From: Methanolobus profundi
GTDB lineage: Archaea > Halobacteriota > Methanosarcinia > Methanosarcinales > Methanosarcinaceae
NCBI RefSeq assembly: GCF_900114835.1
Contig: NZ_FOUJ01000001.1
Span: forward strand, 248,001 to 312,000
Reading direction: 5' to 3'
Length of the DNA stretch: 64,000 nucleotides
Of the stretch, positions 62,804 to 64,000 are shown in pieces. The translations under genes were made by a program, and so were the position numbers. Position 1 is the first letter of the stretch. Each line of letters starts with the position of its first letter. The notes under the pieces were generated by a model, which did no database searches, had not been told where the DNA came from, and was given only the letters and a program-made list of their open reading frames with translations.

Positions 62804-64000
62804 TTACTTAAAAAGAGGAACTGTAAATGTAAAAACACTTCCTTTTCCAGGTTTGCTTTCTGCCCATATAGTACCACCATGCATTCTGACAAGTTCTTTT
62901 GAGAGGGCAAGTCCAAGACCAGTACCTTCATATTTTCTTGATTCTGATGAGTCCAGCTGTACAAATGGATCAAAAAGTCTTTTCTGTTGTTCTGGTGGAA
63001 TGCCGATCCCTGTATCTCTCACAGAGATATGGATGTATCCATCCTTGAGTTCTGTACTGAGGGTTATAGAGCCTGTATTATCTGTAAATTTTATTGAATT
63101 GCCAACAAGGTTGAACAATATCTGCTTAAGCTTTGCTCTGTCAGCATATGCATATATCTCTTCGGGAACAGACTTCATTTCGATATGTATATCCTTTTTA
63201 TCAGCAAGATGATGTAATGTTGATATGACCTCGTTAAATATCTCGTACACTGGTACGTTATCCTTGAATATTTTCATGTTACCGGACTCTATCTTGGAGA
63301 TATCCAGTATATCATTGATTATATTGAGCAGGTGTTTTCCACTTCCTGAGATGTTCTCAAGATATGCTGATTGCTTTTCGTTGATATCTCCGGCAACTCC
63401 GTGAAGAATGATATCTGCAAATCCTATGACCGAATTCAGAGGTGTTCTCAGTTCATGGCTCATATTGGCAAGGAATTCGCTCTTGGTACGGTTAGCATTC
63501 TCAGCATCTATCTTTGCTTTTAGAAGAATATCCTCTGATCTCTTCTTTTCAGTGATATCGGTGCATATTGCAAGGTATCTGTTATTCGGAATCCTGACCG
63601 CCTGTACGTCCAGGTAAAAAACAGTTCCATCATTTTTTCTAAAAGGCATCTCTTCTGACATCTTTCCCTCATTGGTCAGCTTTTCAAAATTAAGTGTGTA
63701 AAGCTGTTCGTTCCCCTCAACGAAAAAGTCTTGAGGGGTCATTTTGAGGATCTCTTCTTCAGAATAACCTGTAACATTGCAGGCAGCAGGATTTATATCT
63801 ACAAAATTCTCTGATCCGTCAATAACAAAAATAGGATGCGGGGATATATTCACATATGTTCTGTATTTCTCTTCTTTTTCCTGTAGGGCTTCCATTGCAA
63901 GTTTTTCATTATGGACATCGACAGCGATCTCGAATCGCACCATGCGACCATCAGGCCATTCTATTGCTTTATCGATGCAGCGATACCATCGCTGATTTTT
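62804..64000 (-). CDS. PAS-containing histidine kinase, 5' partial
   Basis: The frame remains open to the window edge: codons beyond the Met at 63943 read RWYRCIDKAIEWPDGR, the end of an upstream PAS/PAC domain, so the protein is longer than seen. The visible part has PAS (YVNISPHPIFVIDGSENFVD), HisKA (NMSHELRTPLNSVIGFA) and HATPase_c (EGTGLGLALS) and ends in VFTFTVPLFK without a receiver. It resembles the two hybrid kinases nearby in its catalytic core and probably arose from the same expansion. The sensor part is not visible. Confidence 0.9.
   Translation of the reverse strand, partial: KNQRWYRCIDKAIEWPDGRMVRFEIAVDVHNEKLAMEALQEKEEKYRTYVNISPHPIFVIDGSENFVDINPAACNVTGYSEEEILKMTPQDFFVEGNEQLYTLNFEKLTNEGKMSEEMPFRKNDGTVFYLDVQAVRIPNNRYLAICTDITEKKRSEDILLKAKIDAENANRTKSEFLANMSHELRTPLNSVIGFADIILHGVAGDINEKQSAYLENISGSGKHLLNIINDILDISKIESGNMKIFKDNVPVYEIFNEVISTLHHLADKKDIHIEMKSVPEEIYAYADRAKLKQILFNLVGNSIKFTDNTGSITLSTELKDGYIHISVRDTGIGIPPEQQKRLFDPFVQLDSSESRKYEGTGLGLALSKELVRMHGGTIWAESKPGKGSVFTFTVPLFK

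Overview
The window reads as a chromosome segment of a methanogenic archaeon of the family Methanosarcinaceae (Methanolobus-, Methanococcoides- or Methanomethylovorans-like). The evidence is a set of archaeal core genes (replication factor C large subunit, topoisomerase VI A and B, HMG-CoA reductase, an archaellin, an ArcS-like protein), a methanogen-specific mtxX gene, many PAS/GAF histidine kinases of the methanosarcinal type, GGTGAT-type ribosome sites and TATA boxes that often lie about 25 bases before the start codon. The genus cannot be settled from the sequence alone.

Layout. 1-2.4 kb: the end of an aminotransferase, a small TM2-like membrane protein, a hairpin-rich stretch without a gene that may encode an RNA, and a winged-helix regulator gene broken by a one-base frameshift. 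2.7-11.2 kb: a sulfur region with a TusA-like protein, a PiT-family (CysP-like) permease, a small siroheme sulfite reductase, an Fe-S APS-type reductase, ATP sulfurylase CysD and CysN, a cytosolic TauA/SsuA-like binding protein, a MoaD/ThiS sulfur carrier and its MoeB/ThiF-type activating enzyme. Together these can be read as a route from sulfate to sulfide and on to protein-bound sulfur. 11.4-14.6 kb: two tandem membrane-anchored TPR proteins. 14.7-17.9 kb: membrane proteins (AI-2E, YihY, TspO) and a cysteine-less CMD-like protein. 18.1-20.5 kb: a TetR regulator with an ABC exporter and two well-formed operators. 20.8-29.3 kb: a histidine kinase, HTH regulators, an ArcS-like protein, a KaiC-like ATPase, HMG-CoA reductase, a cohesin-domain surface protein and a LeuC/homoaconitase large subunit. 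29.7-30.1 kb: tRNA-Ile(GAT) and tRNA-Ala(GGC).

30.2-38.7 kb: an orphan archaellin, an FKBP lipoprotein, an anchored OB-fold protein, a sugar nucleotidyltransferase, a flippase-like membrane protein, a COG1031-type radical SAM protein, dihydroxy-acid dehydratase and a tiny zinc protein. 38.7-40.7 kb: a ribbon-helix-helix protein carrying exactly 21 tandem 17-residue Pro/Glu-rich repeats. 40.9-50.5 kb: a thymidylate-synthase-like protein with a zinc ribbon, mtxX, rfcL, a RAM-domain protein, top6B-top6A, a TPR/Cys-cluster protein, MscS and CutA. 50.5-53.4 kb: small proteins and a CinA-nucleotidyltransferase fusion. 53.7-64 kb: a signalling block with a stand-alone receiver, two giant hybrid kinases overlapping by ATGA, a lipoprotein, an NAD(P)H quinone-oxidoreductase-like flavoprotein and a further kinase running off the window.

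The observations most worth following are the sulfate-assimilation cluster with its direct-APS design and a P-loop-less APS-kinase-like tail on CysN, the repeat-bearing RHH protein, a CATACTAGTATG-type palindrome shared by three promoters (one being the RHH gene's own), and the structured intergenic stretch at 1.55-1.87 kb.
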